Origin: Rariloculus sp963665575
GTDB taxonomy: Bacteria > Pseudomonadota > Gammaproteobacteria > Steroidobacterales > Rariloculaceae
Assembly: GCA_963665575.2 (NCBI GenBank)
Contig: CAXXDW010000005.1
Span: 124,001-188,000 of the forward strand
Length of the DNA stretch: 64,000 nucleotides
Direction: 5' to 3'
In this document: positions 7,892 to 16,116 of the stretch, piece after piece
Numbering within the stretch: the stretch's first letter is position 1
Layout: each line of letters opens with the position of its first letter
Notes under the pieces: generated by a model
Databases searched by the model: none
The model's input: the letters and a program-made list of their open reading frames with translations, nothing else
Told to the model about the DNA's origin: nothing
Made by a program: the position numbers and the translations under genes

Positions 7892-9055
7892 TCAGGCCAC
7901 CTTGCGCACCCAGCTCTCGTCGAGATCGTGGATGTTGTTGCAGCCGACGAGCGCCATGTCGCGCAGGAGCTCCGTTCTGAGGATCGTCAGCGCCTGCGCC
8001 GCGCCCGCTTCGCCGCCTGCGGCGAGCCCGTAAAGGTAGGGACGGCCGGCCGAGCAGGCGCGCGCGCCGAGCGCGAGCGCCTTGAGGATGTGAACGCCGC
8101 GCCGCACGCCGCCGTCGCAGATAACCTCGAGTCGGTCACCGGCCGCGTCGACGATTTCCTTGATGAGGTCGAATGGCGCAGGCGAGTAGTCGAGCTGGCG
8201 CCCGCCGTGATTGGACACCATCAGCGCGGTCGCGCCGATGTCGGCCGCACGTTTCGCGTCATCGGCGCGCATGACGCCCTTGAGCGCGAACGGCCCGTCC
8301 CATTCCCGGATCATCCATTCGGCATCGTCCCAGGTCACGGCGGTATCCAGTTGCCTGTTCAGATACTCGATGATTCCGCCGAGATCGCCGCTGCCCGGAG
8401 GCGGCCGGTGTGCGACGTTGGCCACGTCGATCTTCGGCGTCGTCAGGTGTCGGTATACCCAGCGCGGATGCATCGCAATGTCGATGAGACTCATGAGCGA
8501 GAGCTTCGGCGGCACGGTCATGCCGGTCACGATGTCGCGTTCGCGGTTTCCGGAGACACCGGGTACGTCGACGGTCAACTGCAGCGCCTTGTAGCCTGCG
8601 TCCTTCGCCCTCTGGACAAACTCGCGGCTGAGCCCCCGGTCCTTGAAGACGTAGACCTGAAAAACTTTCGGGCCGTCCGTGAAACCGGCCGTCTCCTCGA
8701 TGCTCGACGAGGAAATGCTCGACAGCGAGTAGATCGTGCCGGCCGCGTGCGCGGCGCGGGCCACGGCCCGTTCGCCCTGGTAGTTGAAGAGTCTCGACAG
8801 TGCGGTCGGGGAGCAGAAGAAAGGCCACTCGATACGCTCGCCGAACACGGTCGTCGCGGTTTCGAGCTTGCTCACGTCGACGAGGCAACGCGGCTGGAAC
8901 TCGTGGTTGCCGAACGCCTCGGTATTGCGGTTCAGCGTCCACTCGTCATCGGCGCCGCCGTCGATGTAGTGGTACATCGGCGCGGGCAGGCGGCGCGCCG
9001 CGAGCTTGCGCAGTTCGGCAATGTTATAGCAGCGCTCGACCCGTTTTCCGAACAT
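7892..9055 (-). CDS. FMN-dependent alpha-hydroxy-acid dehydrogenase (LldD/glycolate oxidase family)
   Basis: The 387-residue protein is a TIM-barrel flavoenzyme that oxidises 2-hydroxy acids to 2-oxo acids. The active-site SNHGGRQLD motif holds the catalytic His283 and the substrate-binding Arg286. CDGGVRRG and GRPYLYGLA form the FMN phosphate site, and YHYIDGGADDE is the typical N-terminal block. The substrate (lactate, glycolate, mandelate or other) cannot be read from sequence. It lies between fdsB and fdhD, exactly where fdsA normally lies, 54 bases after fdsB. The simplest reading is ordinary operon reshuffling; a functional link with the FdsBG diaphorase pair is possible but unproven. 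Confidence 0.9.
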   Translation of the reverse strand: MFGKRVERCYNIAELRKLAARRLPAPMYHYIDGGADDEWTLNRNTEAFGNHEFQPRCLVDVSKLETATTVFGERIEWPFFCSPTALSRLFNYQGERAVARAAHAAGTIYSLSSISSSSIEETAGFTDGPKVFQVYVFKDRGLSREFVQRAKDAGYKALQLTVDVPGVSGNRERDIVTGMTVPPKLSLMSLIDIAMHPRWVYRHLTTPKIDVANVAHRPPPGSGDLGGIIEYLNRQLDTAVTWDDAEWMIREWDGPFALKGVMRADDAKRAADIGATALMVSNHGGRQLDYSPAPFDLIKEIVDAAGDRLEVICDGGVRRGVHILKALALGARACSAGRPYLYGLAAGGEAGAAQALTILRTELLRDMALVGCNNIHDLDESWVRKVA

Positions 9056-9109
9056 TGGTTCGCCGCCTTGCCGTGATTAGCGTTGGGCATGCCTGCGCGC
9101 AGGCGCCGC

Positions 9110-10654
9110 TCAGGCTCGTGCCTTGAGGTCCTCGGGGAAATGGTCGAGCACGCTGATCACCGGGAATGGCGCCATGCCGCCGAGCGCGCACAGCGATCCA
9201 CTGACCATGGTGTCACACAAATCCCGCAACAACTCAAGGTTCGAGGCCTCGTTCTCACCGTTCATGATCTTTTCTATGACTTCAACGCCGCGCACGGCCC
9301 CGACCCGGCATGGCGTGCACTTGCCGCACGACTCGATGGCGCAGAACTCCATCGCGAAGCGCGCCTGCTCGCCCATGTCGACCGTGTCGTCGAAGACGAC
9401 GAGGCCGCCGTGGCCGATCATCGCGCCGACCGCGGCAAATTCCTCGTAGTCGAGCGGCGTATCGAATTGCGACGTGTGGACATAGGCGGCGAGCGGTCCT
9501 CCGGCCTGTACCGCGCGGATCGGCCGCCCGGTCGCGCTGCCGCCGCCGAAGTCGTACAGGAGTTCGCGGAGCGGGCGGCCGAAGCCGATCTCGACGAGCC
9601 CGCCCTGCTTGACGTTGCCGGCGAGTTGCACGGTCAGCGTGCCGCGCGACCGGCCGCTGCCGTAATCGCGGTAGTACTCGGCACCCTTGTCGAGGATGAT
9701 CGGTACGGTGGCCAGGGAAATCACGTTGTTGACGACCGTCGGGGCTCCGAACAGCCCCTTGATTGCCGGCAATGGCGGCCGGAACCGAATCATGCCGCGC
9801 TTGCCTTCAAGGCTCTCGAGCATCGAGGTTTCCTCGCCGCAAATGTATGCGCCTGCCGCCTCGCGCACCTCGATGTCGAAATCCCTGCCGCTGTCGAGCA
9901 CGTTCCTGCCGAGCAGGCCTGCGGCTGCGGCGCGCTCGATCGCCTCGCGCATCACGCGGATCGCGAGCGGATACTCGGCGCGGACATAGACGTAGCCCAT
10001 CGTTGCGCCCGTGGCGAAACCGGCGATGGTCATGCCTTCGATCAGAACGTACGGATCGCTTTCCATGATCATCCGATCGGCGAAGGTCCCGGAGTCGCCC
10101 TCATCGGCGTTGCAGGCGATGTATTTCTGAGCCGCTTCGGTCTGAAGCACGGTGTTCCACTTGATCCCGGTCGGAAACGCAGCGCCGCCCCGGCCCCGGA
10201 GCCCGGATTCGGTGACTTCGGCGACGATCTCTTCGGGCGTCATCGATGCGGCCCGTTCGAGGCCCCGAAAGCCGTCGTGCGCCCGGTAGTCGTCGATCGA
10301 GAGCGGGTCGGTGATGCCGACGCGAGCGAAGGTCAGCCTGGACTGTTCGGCCAGCCAGGGAATCGACTCGGTCGGCCCGAGCGCGAGCGGATGCTCAGCG
10401 CCGCCGAGAAAATCCGCATCGAACAGGCCGTCGACGTCGTTCGCGGTGACCGGGCCATAGGCGAGCCGCTGACCGTCGACTTCGACCTCGACGAGCGGTT
10501 CGAGCCAATACAGCCCGCGCGAACCGTTGCGCACGAGTTCGATCGGCGTGCCGCGGCGGTCGGCTTCGCGCTCGAGCGCTGCCGCCACAGCGTCGGCGCC
10601 GAGCGAGCGCGCAGTCGTGTCCATCGGGACGAAGACCCTGGTACCGTTCGGCAT
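9110..10654 (-). CDS. fdsB: NAD-dependent formate dehydrogenase beta (diaphorase) subunit, NuoF-like
   Basis: FdsB carries FMN, an Fe-S cluster and the NAD(H) site and passes electrons from the catalytic subunit to NAD+. The 514-residue protein has an N-terminal thioredoxin-like region, then the NuoF core: the GLRGRGGAAFPTG glycine-rich NADH/FMN motif (151-163), the CNADEGDSGTFADR segment (181-194), GAYICGEETS (268-277), and the 4Fe-4S ligands Cys443, Cys446 and Cys449 (ESCGKCTPCR) with a later Cys in SLCALGG. It is separated from fdsG by two bases. NuoF-like subunits also occur in hydrogenases, so the formate assignment rests on the domain set plus fdhD. Confidence 0.88.
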   Translation of the reverse strand: MPNGTRVFVPMDTTARSLGADAVAAALEREADRRGTPIELVRNGSRGLYWLEPLVEVEVDGQRLAYGPVTANDVDGLFDADFLGGAEHPLALGPTESIPWLAEQSRLTFARVGITDPLSIDDYRAHDGFRGLERAASMTPEEIVAEVTESGLRGRGGAAFPTGIKWNTVLQTEAAQKYIACNADEGDSGTFADRMIMESDPYVLIEGMTIAGFATGATMGYVYVRAEYPLAIRVMREAIERAAAAGLLGRNVLDSGRDFDIEVREAAGAYICGEETSMLESLEGKRGMIRFRPPLPAIKGLFGAPTVVNNVISLATVPIILDKGAEYYRDYGSGRSRGTLTVQLAGNVKQGGLVEIGFGRPLRELLYDFGGGSATGRPIRAVQAGGPLAAYVHTSQFDTPLDYEEFAAVGAMIGHGGLVVFDDTVDMGEQARFAMEFCAIESCGKCTPCRVGAVRGVEVIEKIMNGENEASNLELLRDLCDTMVSGSLCALGGMAPFPVISVLDHFPEDLKARA

Positions 10655-10656
10655 GA

Positions 10657-11118
10657 CTATTCCAGCAACTCGTCGAGACGTGCCGGCGTGACCCGGCCGT
10701 AGACGTCCTCGTCGATCATGACCGCCGGCGAGCAGGCGCAGTTACCCAGACAATAGATCGGCTCGAGGCTGAAGCGTCCGTCAGCGGTCGTCTGGTGGTA
10801 ATCGATCCCGAGCTTCGCGCGAGCATGGCGTTCGAGTTTCCTCGACCCCATCGATTGACAGGCTTCGGCCCTGCACACGTAAAGCGTCTGTTTGCCCGGC
10901 GGGTCGGAACGGAAGAGGTGGTAGAACGACACAACGCCATGAACTTCGGCTCTCGACAGGTTCAGGACTTCGGCAACGATCGGCACGGCGGCGTCGGGAA
11001 CGTAGCCGAGTTCATCCTGTATGTCGTGCAGGATCGGCAACAGCGCGCCCGCTTGCGCGGCGCCGGATTCGGCGAGCCTGCGGATCGTTTGCCGCGTCCT
11101 TCGCTCGGGTTCGGTCAT
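10657..11118 (-). CDS. fdsG: NAD-dependent formate dehydrogenase gamma subunit, NuoE-like 2Fe-2S protein
   Basis: This is a 153-residue thioredoxin-fold ferredoxin that carries one 2Fe-2S cluster and works with FdsB in electron transfer to NAD+. Ligands are visible as C-x4-C (VCRAEACQ) and C-x3-C (YCLGNCAC). The helical N-terminal part contains LPILHDIQDELGYV, typical of NuoE/HoxE/FdsG. It is the first gene of the fdsG-fdsB-hydroxyacid dehydrogenase-fdhD series. A promoter-like TATAAT lies about 65 bases upstream of its ATG, within the 123-base gap after the porin gene, so this operon may have its own start. Confidence 0.87.
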   Translation of the reverse strand: MTEPERRTRQTIRRLAESGAAQAGALLPILHDIQDELGYVPDAAVPIVAEVLNLSRAEVHGVVSFYHLFRSDPPGKQTLYVCRAEACQSMGSRKLERHARAKLGIDYHQTTADGRFSLEPIYCLGNCACSPAVMIDEDVYGRVTPARLDELLE

Positions 11119-11183
11119 TGCTCCGTCACTCTCGGCCGATGCGTCCGTTGCGAGGTATTGGGGGATGGTCCGGCCAGCCGATA

Positions 11184-11189
11184 ATTATA
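11184..11189 (-). promoter_or_regulatory. Candidate -10 box for the fds operon
   Basis: On the minus strand the sequence reads GGTTATAATTATC, with a perfect TATAAT at these bases. Transcription would begin about 60 bases before the fdsG ATG. No convincing -35 hexamer is seen at 16-18 bases, so the call rests on the -10 alone and its position in the intergenic gap. Confidence 0.35.
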
Positions 11190-11241
11190 ACCGACAGCCA
11201 AGACCAAAACGGCGACGTTCGGCATCGCCGGAGCGACGCGA

Positions 11242-12483
11242 TCAAAGGGTCATTTGCAGGCTCAGCCAGGCCTTGTCGGTGTCCTGGAAGCGCGAGCTGT
11301 CGTCGGTGGAGAAGGTTGCGTACTTGGCGAGGACGGTGAAGCGGTCGGTGACCCGCCACGACAACTGGAGCCCGAACTCCGAGCCGAAATCCGCACCGGA
11401 AGCCTCGGCGCGAAAATCGTGCAAGTGGGCGGTGACGGCAACCGGCCCGAGCGTGCTCGCGGCGATCAGATAGGTGTCCTTGAGGCCGTCGCCGGGTGTC
11501 GCGAGGAACTTGTCGGTCCAACCCTGAAATTTGTGCAAGGTCGCAGTCGGCATACGGAAACCGGAACCGTTGTCACCGCCGAACACTTCGTAGCCGGCGG
11601 TCAGCGACGCGCCGCCCACGGGTACGATGACTTCGGTCAGATAGTGCTCGGCCTGGTAGTCGAGCTGGCTCGCGCCGGCATCCTGCTGAGTGTCCCAGTT
11701 GAGGTTGAGTGTGAGCCGGTCGAACGTGCCGCTGTACTCCAGGCCAAAAATATCGACGGAGTTATTGACCGTACGGCCCGGCGCGTAACCGTGTTGAGGG
11801 TCGAAATCGAGCAGGTATCCGTGAGCGCTCAGTCTGTGGTTGTCGGCAAGGCGCCAGTTGGCCCGGGCAAAGAAGTTGTCGCCCTTCCAGGCACCGGGAT
11901 TGAGACCATCGTCCGGTCCGAAGATTCGGTTGACCCTGTTCACGTAGGCGAGGTCGAGGTCGAAACCGCCGGACGGCGCCCACTGGATGCGCAAACCGTC
12001 GAAGGCCTGTTCGTTCTGGCGCCAGGCCACGCCGCCGACGAAACGTTCGGTGCCGTGTCGGATCGTTTGACGGCCCGCACGCACGGTGACGGCGTCGCCC
12101 GAGAAGGTCAGCCACGCCTGGTTGAGGTCCGTGCCCTCCGGATCCGCAACGATCGGGTAATTCGTCTTGCCGTTGGTCGTGGAATTGAATTGCTCCGAAC
12201 CCAGCGCTGCGACGTTGTCGGCCTGGAGCAGGACCTGGAAGCGGTTGAAGGTCGCCGATTCGAAGGTGATTCTCGAGCGTAGCGTCGATGCTGCAGCGCT
12301 CTCGCCGAATCCTGCGAGGTCCACGAATTCGGACCGATACCTGAAGTCGAACGAGACGTCGCCGGCGCTGTCGCCATCGGTTTCACCGGGAGCCGCGGAT
12401 TCGCCGGCACCTTGTGCCCACGCGCCAGTCGCGCCCATCGAAAGGGCGGCAAGCGCAAGCCAGGCGGCATTCGTCGTCGTCAT
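11242..12483 (-). CDS. Outer-membrane beta-barrel protein, alginate-export/porin-like
   Basis: The 413-residue precursor has a signal peptide (MTTTNAAWLALAALSMGATGAWAQ). A barrel follows, with alternating aromatic/polar strands such as SFDFRYRSEFVDLAGF and RQTIRHGTERFVGGVAWR. The sequence ends in SLQMTL. The pattern, including the AWLTFSGDAVTVRAGRQ block, fits the alginate-export/OprB-like family of long-chain substrate channels. The start at 12483 was chosen because it gives a clean signal peptide and AGGAG stands about nine bases upstream; the frame extends 16 codons further back without support. It follows the OFA transporter gene by about 50 bases, so it probably supplies the same substrate across the outer membrane. 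The substrate is unknown. Confidence 0.7.
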   Translation of the reverse strand: MTTTNAAWLALAALSMGATGAWAQGAGESAAPGETDGDSAGDVSFDFRYRSEFVDLAGFGESAAASTLRSRITFESATFNRFQVLLQADNVAALGSEQFNSTTNGKTNYPIVADPEGTDLNQAWLTFSGDAVTVRAGRQTIRHGTERFVGGVAWRQNEQAFDGLRIQWAPSGGFDLDLAYVNRVNRIFGPDDGLNPGAWKGDNFFARANWRLADNHRLSAHGYLLDFDPQHGYAPGRTVNNSVDIFGLEYSGTFDRLTLNLNWDTQQDAGASQLDYQAEHYLTEVIVPVGGASLTAGYEVFGGDNGSGFRMPTATLHKFQGWTDKFLATPGDGLKDTYLIAASTLGPVAVTAHLHDFRAEASGADFGSEFGLQLSWRVTDRFTVLAKYATFSTDDSSRFQDTDKAWLSLQMTL

Positions 12484-12534
12484 CCTTGTCGCTCCTGCCG
12501 CTCGTCCCGGTTCACAGTCTGCGAGGCTCATCGC

Positions 12535-13851
12535 TCAGGTCCTCTGCGCCGGAATATTGAAGTAGCGAAGTGTACCTTCTACCGTCGGCCGCCTGATCAC
12601 GACGCGGTCGTCGGTCAGCAGGTACGTGAAGATATAACCCGCCCCGAGCATGAATATGCCGATCAGGAAACAGTAGGTCACGGCCCGATCCGGATACTGG
12701 TCCTTGAGATAGCCGACGTACATCGGCCCGATGATGCCGGCCGCGGCCCAGGCGGTGAGGATTGCGCCGTAGAGCGTCGACATGCGCCGGTTGCCGAAGA
12801 CATCCACGATGAACGACGGCATCGTGGCGAATCCGCCGCCGAAACACAGCAGCACGTAGCAGACCAGGACCGAGAACACCCAGGGGTTCTGTTCGGTCAT
12901 GAGCACGCCGAATACCACCATCTGGCTGCCCAGCAGGATTCGAAACACCGCCGTGCGGCCCAGGCGGTCCGAAAGCAGGCCCCAGAGCAGTCGGCCGACA
13001 CCGTTGCACACGGAACTCACGGCGATCAGCGTTGCGCCGTAGGCCGCCAGCGTCTCCGGCTCAAGCAGGGGGTCGGCGAGTCCCCAGACATCCTGAAGCA
13101 GCGGCGACTGGAAGCTGATGACCGAGATGCCAGCCGCGATATTGCAGAAGAAAACGATCCACATGCAGAAAAACTGCGGCGTCATGAGGCACTCGCGCGC
13201 CGTGACGCCGGCGTTGTCCGCTTCGTGGGTCGGGGTTCCGGATGCCACGGGCGCGATCGCTCCCTGGGCGGGATCGGACAACAGCAGGCTGACCGGCAGC
13301 AGGATGACCGCGAAGATCGCCCCGAGCCCCAGAAAGACCATTGGCAGGTCGCCGTCGCTGTAGACGACGAGGACCGGTGCCAGCAACTTGCTCAGCAACA
13401 GTGCGCCAATGCCGAAGCCCATGACCACCGTTCCCGTGGCCAGTCCCTTGCGGTCCGGAAACCACTTCGCAACCGTTGCGACCGGGGTGACGTAGCCGAG
13501 TCCGATACCGGCTCCGCCGATCACGCCGTAGCCGACATAAAACAGCATGCGCTGATCGATCGCGAGCGCCAGACTCGCGATGAAATAGCCGCAACAGAAC
13601 AAGGTGCTTCCCGCCAGGGCCAGCTTGCGCGGCCCGAGCCGCGGCAAGGCGGTACCTGCCCAGGCCGCGGCGGCGCCGATCGAGAAGATCGCGAGGCTGA
13701 ACGGTACGGCAGTTTCCACGAACGTCCAGCCCAACTGCCTGACGAGCATGGTCTGAAAGAAGCTCCACGCGTATACCGTGCCGAGACAGACCTGCAGCGC
13801 CACGCAGGACAACAGGATGACCATTCGGGGCATGTGGCGCCTGGCGGACAT
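12535..13851 (-). CDS. MFS transporter of the OFA (oxalate:formate antiporter) family
   Basis: The 438-residue protein is hydrophobic throughout, with about 12 predicted membrane spans. It shows OFA-type features: VCLGTVYAWSFFQTML in the first span, GYVTPVATVAKWFPDRKGLATG in the loop between spans 4 and 5, and NGVGRLLWGLLSDRLGR in the second half. OFA members exchange small carboxylates such as oxalate/formate or move lactate and pyruvate. Its place between a periplasmic binding protein/sensor pair and an outer-membrane barrel, ahead of an fds-type operon and a hydroxy-acid dehydrogenase, points to a small organic acid as substrate. Direction and identity cannot be read from sequence. Confidence 0.82.
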   Translation of the reverse strand: MSARRHMPRMVILLSCVALQVCLGTVYAWSFFQTMLVRQLGWTFVETAVPFSLAIFSIGAAAAWAGTALPRLGPRKLALAGSTLFCCGYFIASLALAIDQRMLFYVGYGVIGGAGIGLGYVTPVATVAKWFPDRKGLATGTVVMGFGIGALLLSKLLAPVLVVYSDGDLPMVFLGLGAIFAVILLPVSLLLSDPAQGAIAPVASGTPTHEADNAGVTARECLMTPQFFCMWIVFFCNIAAGISVISFQSPLLQDVWGLADPLLEPETLAAYGATLIAVSSVCNGVGRLLWGLLSDRLGRTAVFRILLGSQMVVFGVLMTEQNPWVFSVLVCYVLLCFGGGFATMPSFIVDVFGNRRMSTLYGAILTAWAAAGIIGPMYVGYLKDQYPDRAVTYCFLIGIFMLGAGYIFTYLLTDDRVVIRRPTVEGTLRYFNIPAQRT

Positions 13852-13871
13852 GGAGTTTGCGAGGGCGGCTG

Positions 13872-14615
13872 TCAGGCCGTGCCGTCCGTCGAGGGCGTGG
13901 AAGGCGCCCGGTGGCGGTAAAAGTGCAGGAACAGCCGTGCGAGCTGACCGGCTTCGTCGTTACGGGCGAGTATCCCTTCGACGGGCGCCGCCTGTTCCTC
14001 TTCGCCGCGAGCCAGTGCGACCGCGTACGTGAGCGCCTCGCCGATCGGTCGGGAGGCGAGACTGACCAGCCAGACCGCGGCCAATACACCCACGACGAAC
14101 ACGATGGAGATCAGGTAGACCTGGCGGCCGATTGCGCGCTGCACCTGCAGCGCGATGATCCCGGTGTCCATGCCGACGTGAACGGCGCCGGCGACGCCGG
14201 CCAGGATCGGCCGGCTGACCTCGACGAAGTCCCCCATCCCCGGCAACTGGCGTTGCACGGTCGTGTTGGTGGCGGGTTCGGAATTGCGAATCTGGTCGGG
14301 CACGCCCGGCACGAAGGTGTGGGCAAGAAACTCCCCGGTTTCGTCGGTGATGTAGACGTAGCTGATGCCCTGAATCTCGACGAACTGATCGATCAGCGAC
14401 TGCAGCGCCGAGAGGTCGCGATTGAGCAGGATGTCGACGCTCGAATCGGCGATGCTCTGGGCGATACCCGCGCTGTTGGTTTCGTATTCCTCCGTGAGAT
14501 AGGAATCGACGGTGTAGATCAGCAATATCGACGTTGAAACTCCGATGAAGCCGAATAGCGCGAAGACGCCGAACAGCGTCTTCTGGAAGAGTTTCTGGAC
14601 CTTGATGACCTGCAT
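13872..14615 (-). CDS. Membrane sensor protein without output domain
   Basis: The protein has 247 residues with a transmembrane helix near residues 14-36, a periplasmic domain (about 37-165), a second helix (YLISIVFVVGVLAAVWLVSL) and a short HAMP-like cytoplasmic tail. The periplasmic part (SVDILLNRDLSALQSLIDQF, then GISYVYITDETGEFL) resembles the sensor regions of chemoreceptors and sensor kinases or cyclases. No kinase, GGDEF, cyclase or receptor domain follows. Its ATG overlaps the stop of the binding-protein gene by one base (TGATG), so the two are made together and may form a ligand-sensing pair. What it signals to is unknown. Truncation of a longer receptor is the alternative. Confidence 0.6.
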   Translation of the reverse strand: MQVIKVQKLFQKTLFGVFALFGFIGVSTSILLIYTVDSYLTEEYETNSAGIAQSIADSSVDILLNRDLSALQSLIDQFVEIQGISYVYITDETGEFLAHTFVPGVPDQIRNSEPATNTTVQRQLPGMGDFVEVSRPILAGVAGAVHVGMDTGIIALQVQRAIGRQVYLISIVFVVGVLAAVWLVSLASRPIGEALTYAVALARGEEEQAAPVEGILARNDEAGQLARLFLHFYRHRAPSTPSTDGTA

Positions 14616-15883
14616 CAGGAGAACCGCTCGTCCCAGTCGTTCAGAGTGACGAAGCGATCGCCGTCGACTACCGTGTAAAAGACCTGCTGCAGCCCCTGGC
14701 GGCGCCCATCGGCGAATGAAACACGTTCGCTCAAGCCCAGGTCGAAGTCCTCGAGGCTGAATACGGCCTGCTGGAGGTCGGCGCGCGCCGGTTCGTCGCC
14801 GAGTCGGCGCAGTATCTCCACCATGAGTTTCGCGCTGAGAAACCCCTCGAGACTGACGAAACTGTGATCGAACGGCGTATACGCCTCGGTGACGAGTTCC
14901 GCCGGAACGGCCGGATTGTAGCGCTGCATGAATTCCCGGTATTCGAGGACTGCAGGTATTGACGTGTCCTCGTAACTTGGAACGACCTGCGAGTTGACGA
15001 GCAGCCGCGTGTAGCGCTCCGAATCGGCGCGCTCGCGGCCTTCCGTCAGCAATGCGAGCAGATTCTCGCTGCCGACGAACGACACGTTGGCGATCGGTAC
15101 CTCAAGTCCAAGATCCACGGCGTCCCTGGCGAACGCCGCGCACGCAGCGTAGGCACCGACGCAGATGACCGCATCGGGTTCGGCCGCCTGCAGAATCTCC
15201 ACCTGCGGGCGGAGCGTCGCCGTGAACTGGGTGCCGCGGCTGTACGTCGCTTCTCCGGCAATCCTCTCGCCGTGCCGAGCGAGCGCCGTTCTGACGCCGA
15301 CCCAGCCGCTGCGCCCGTAGGCGTCGGCCTGATAGAACACGGCGATGCGGCGGCGTCCTATGCGCACGAAATTGTCCACGAGCCCGGCGGTTTCCTGCAG
15401 ATAGGACGCACGCAGGTTGAACGCGAAGTCCCCGTAGGGCGGCTCGCGCTGCGGCTGCGCTCCGGTGAACGGGAAGAAGAGGAAAACGCTCTGATCCTGG
15501 AATTTCTTGAGCAGCGGCAAGACGCGCGTCACGGTCGGTGTGCCGACATAGCCAAATAGCAGGAACACGCGGTCTTCCAGCATGAGCTGCATCGTGTTGT
15601 TGACGGAGGCATCGGGCTGGTAACCGTCGTCGTAGATTTTCAGGCTGATGCGGCGCCCGGAAATTCCGCCGTTGTAGTTGACGTCGTCGAAGTACGCGGA
15701 GGCGCCGCGGTAAAGCTCGATCCCCAGACCTCTGGAGGGGCCGGAGAAGGCCGCGGACATCCCGAGAATCACTTCGGTGTCCGTAATGCCGGAATCTGCG
15801 GTCTCGGCCAGCGTTCTGAGCCAGGGCCAGGTGAGCCCCCCGGCGATGCCGGCTGAGATCAGGGAACGCCTGTCACGCATCAT
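14615..15883 (-). CDS. Periplasmic ligand-binding protein, branched-chain amino-acid (Peripla_BP_6) type
   Basis: This is a 422-residue precursor. The N-terminus MMRDRRSLISAGIAGG has a twin-arginine (Tat) pattern followed by a hydrophobic stretch. The mature part is a two-lobed binding protein of the LivJ/AmiC kind: VILGMSAAFSGPSRGLG, then YQPDASVNNTMQLM, FLLFGYVGTPT and IAVFYQADAYGRSGW. The start was placed at the RDRRS methionine because the upstream 27 residues are not leader-like. No ABC permease or ATPase lies nearby. The next gene is a sensor-like membrane protein, so a sensing role is at least as likely as transport. Confidence 0.75.
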   Translation of the reverse strand: MMRDRRSLISAGIAGGLTWPWLRTLAETADSGITDTEVILGMSAAFSGPSRGLGIELYRGASAYFDDVNYNGGISGRRISLKIYDDGYQPDASVNNTMQLMLEDRVFLLFGYVGTPTVTRVLPLLKKFQDQSVFLFFPFTGAQPQREPPYGDFAFNLRASYLQETAGLVDNFVRIGRRRIAVFYQADAYGRSGWVGVRTALARHGERIAGEATYSRGTQFTATLRPQVEILQAAEPDAVICVGAYAACAAFARDAVDLGLEVPIANVSFVGSENLLALLTEGRERADSERYTRLLVNSQVVPSYEDTSIPAVLEYREFMQRYNPAVPAELVTEAYTPFDHSFVSLEGFLSAKLMVEILRRLGDEPARADLQQAVFSLEDFDLGLSERVSFADGRRQGLQQVFYTVVDGDRFVTLNDWDERFS

Positions 15884-16028
15884 TTGATCGCCACCGATTT
15901 TCGTGCCTGGCGACGCAGGTGGACCACGGTTCGAGCCGTGTCGCATGTCGCTGGGCGCTTCCATGTTCGGCCCAGGCCGAGGTTGCAGCTCATTGAGTCC
16001 CCCGGAGCAGCTCTTGGGGTCTTTGGCA

Positions 16029-16034
16029 TATAAT
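16029..16034 (+). promoter_or_regulatory. Candidate -10 box upstream of mvaS
   Basis: A perfect TATAAT stands 82 bases before the mvaS ATG, in the divergent gap between mvaS and the binding-protein operon. No good -35 match is found 16-18 bases upstream. No other obvious element was seen in the 233-base gap. Confidence 0.3.
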
Positions 16035-16116
16035 CGCAGACGGTGCCGCCCGACGGCAACAGACTGGGCCGCGCAAGCACAGATGCGGCCATCGCGCGAA
16101 ACAGGGAGTTACAGCC

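Noticed and set aside
9083..10702. A 539-residue plus-strand frame and similar long antisense frames (26029-28086, 43574-45364)
   Set aside because: Each is a mirror of a well-identified gene on the other strand (fdsB, hpnN, indolepyruvate oxidoreductase) and shows no conserved domain.
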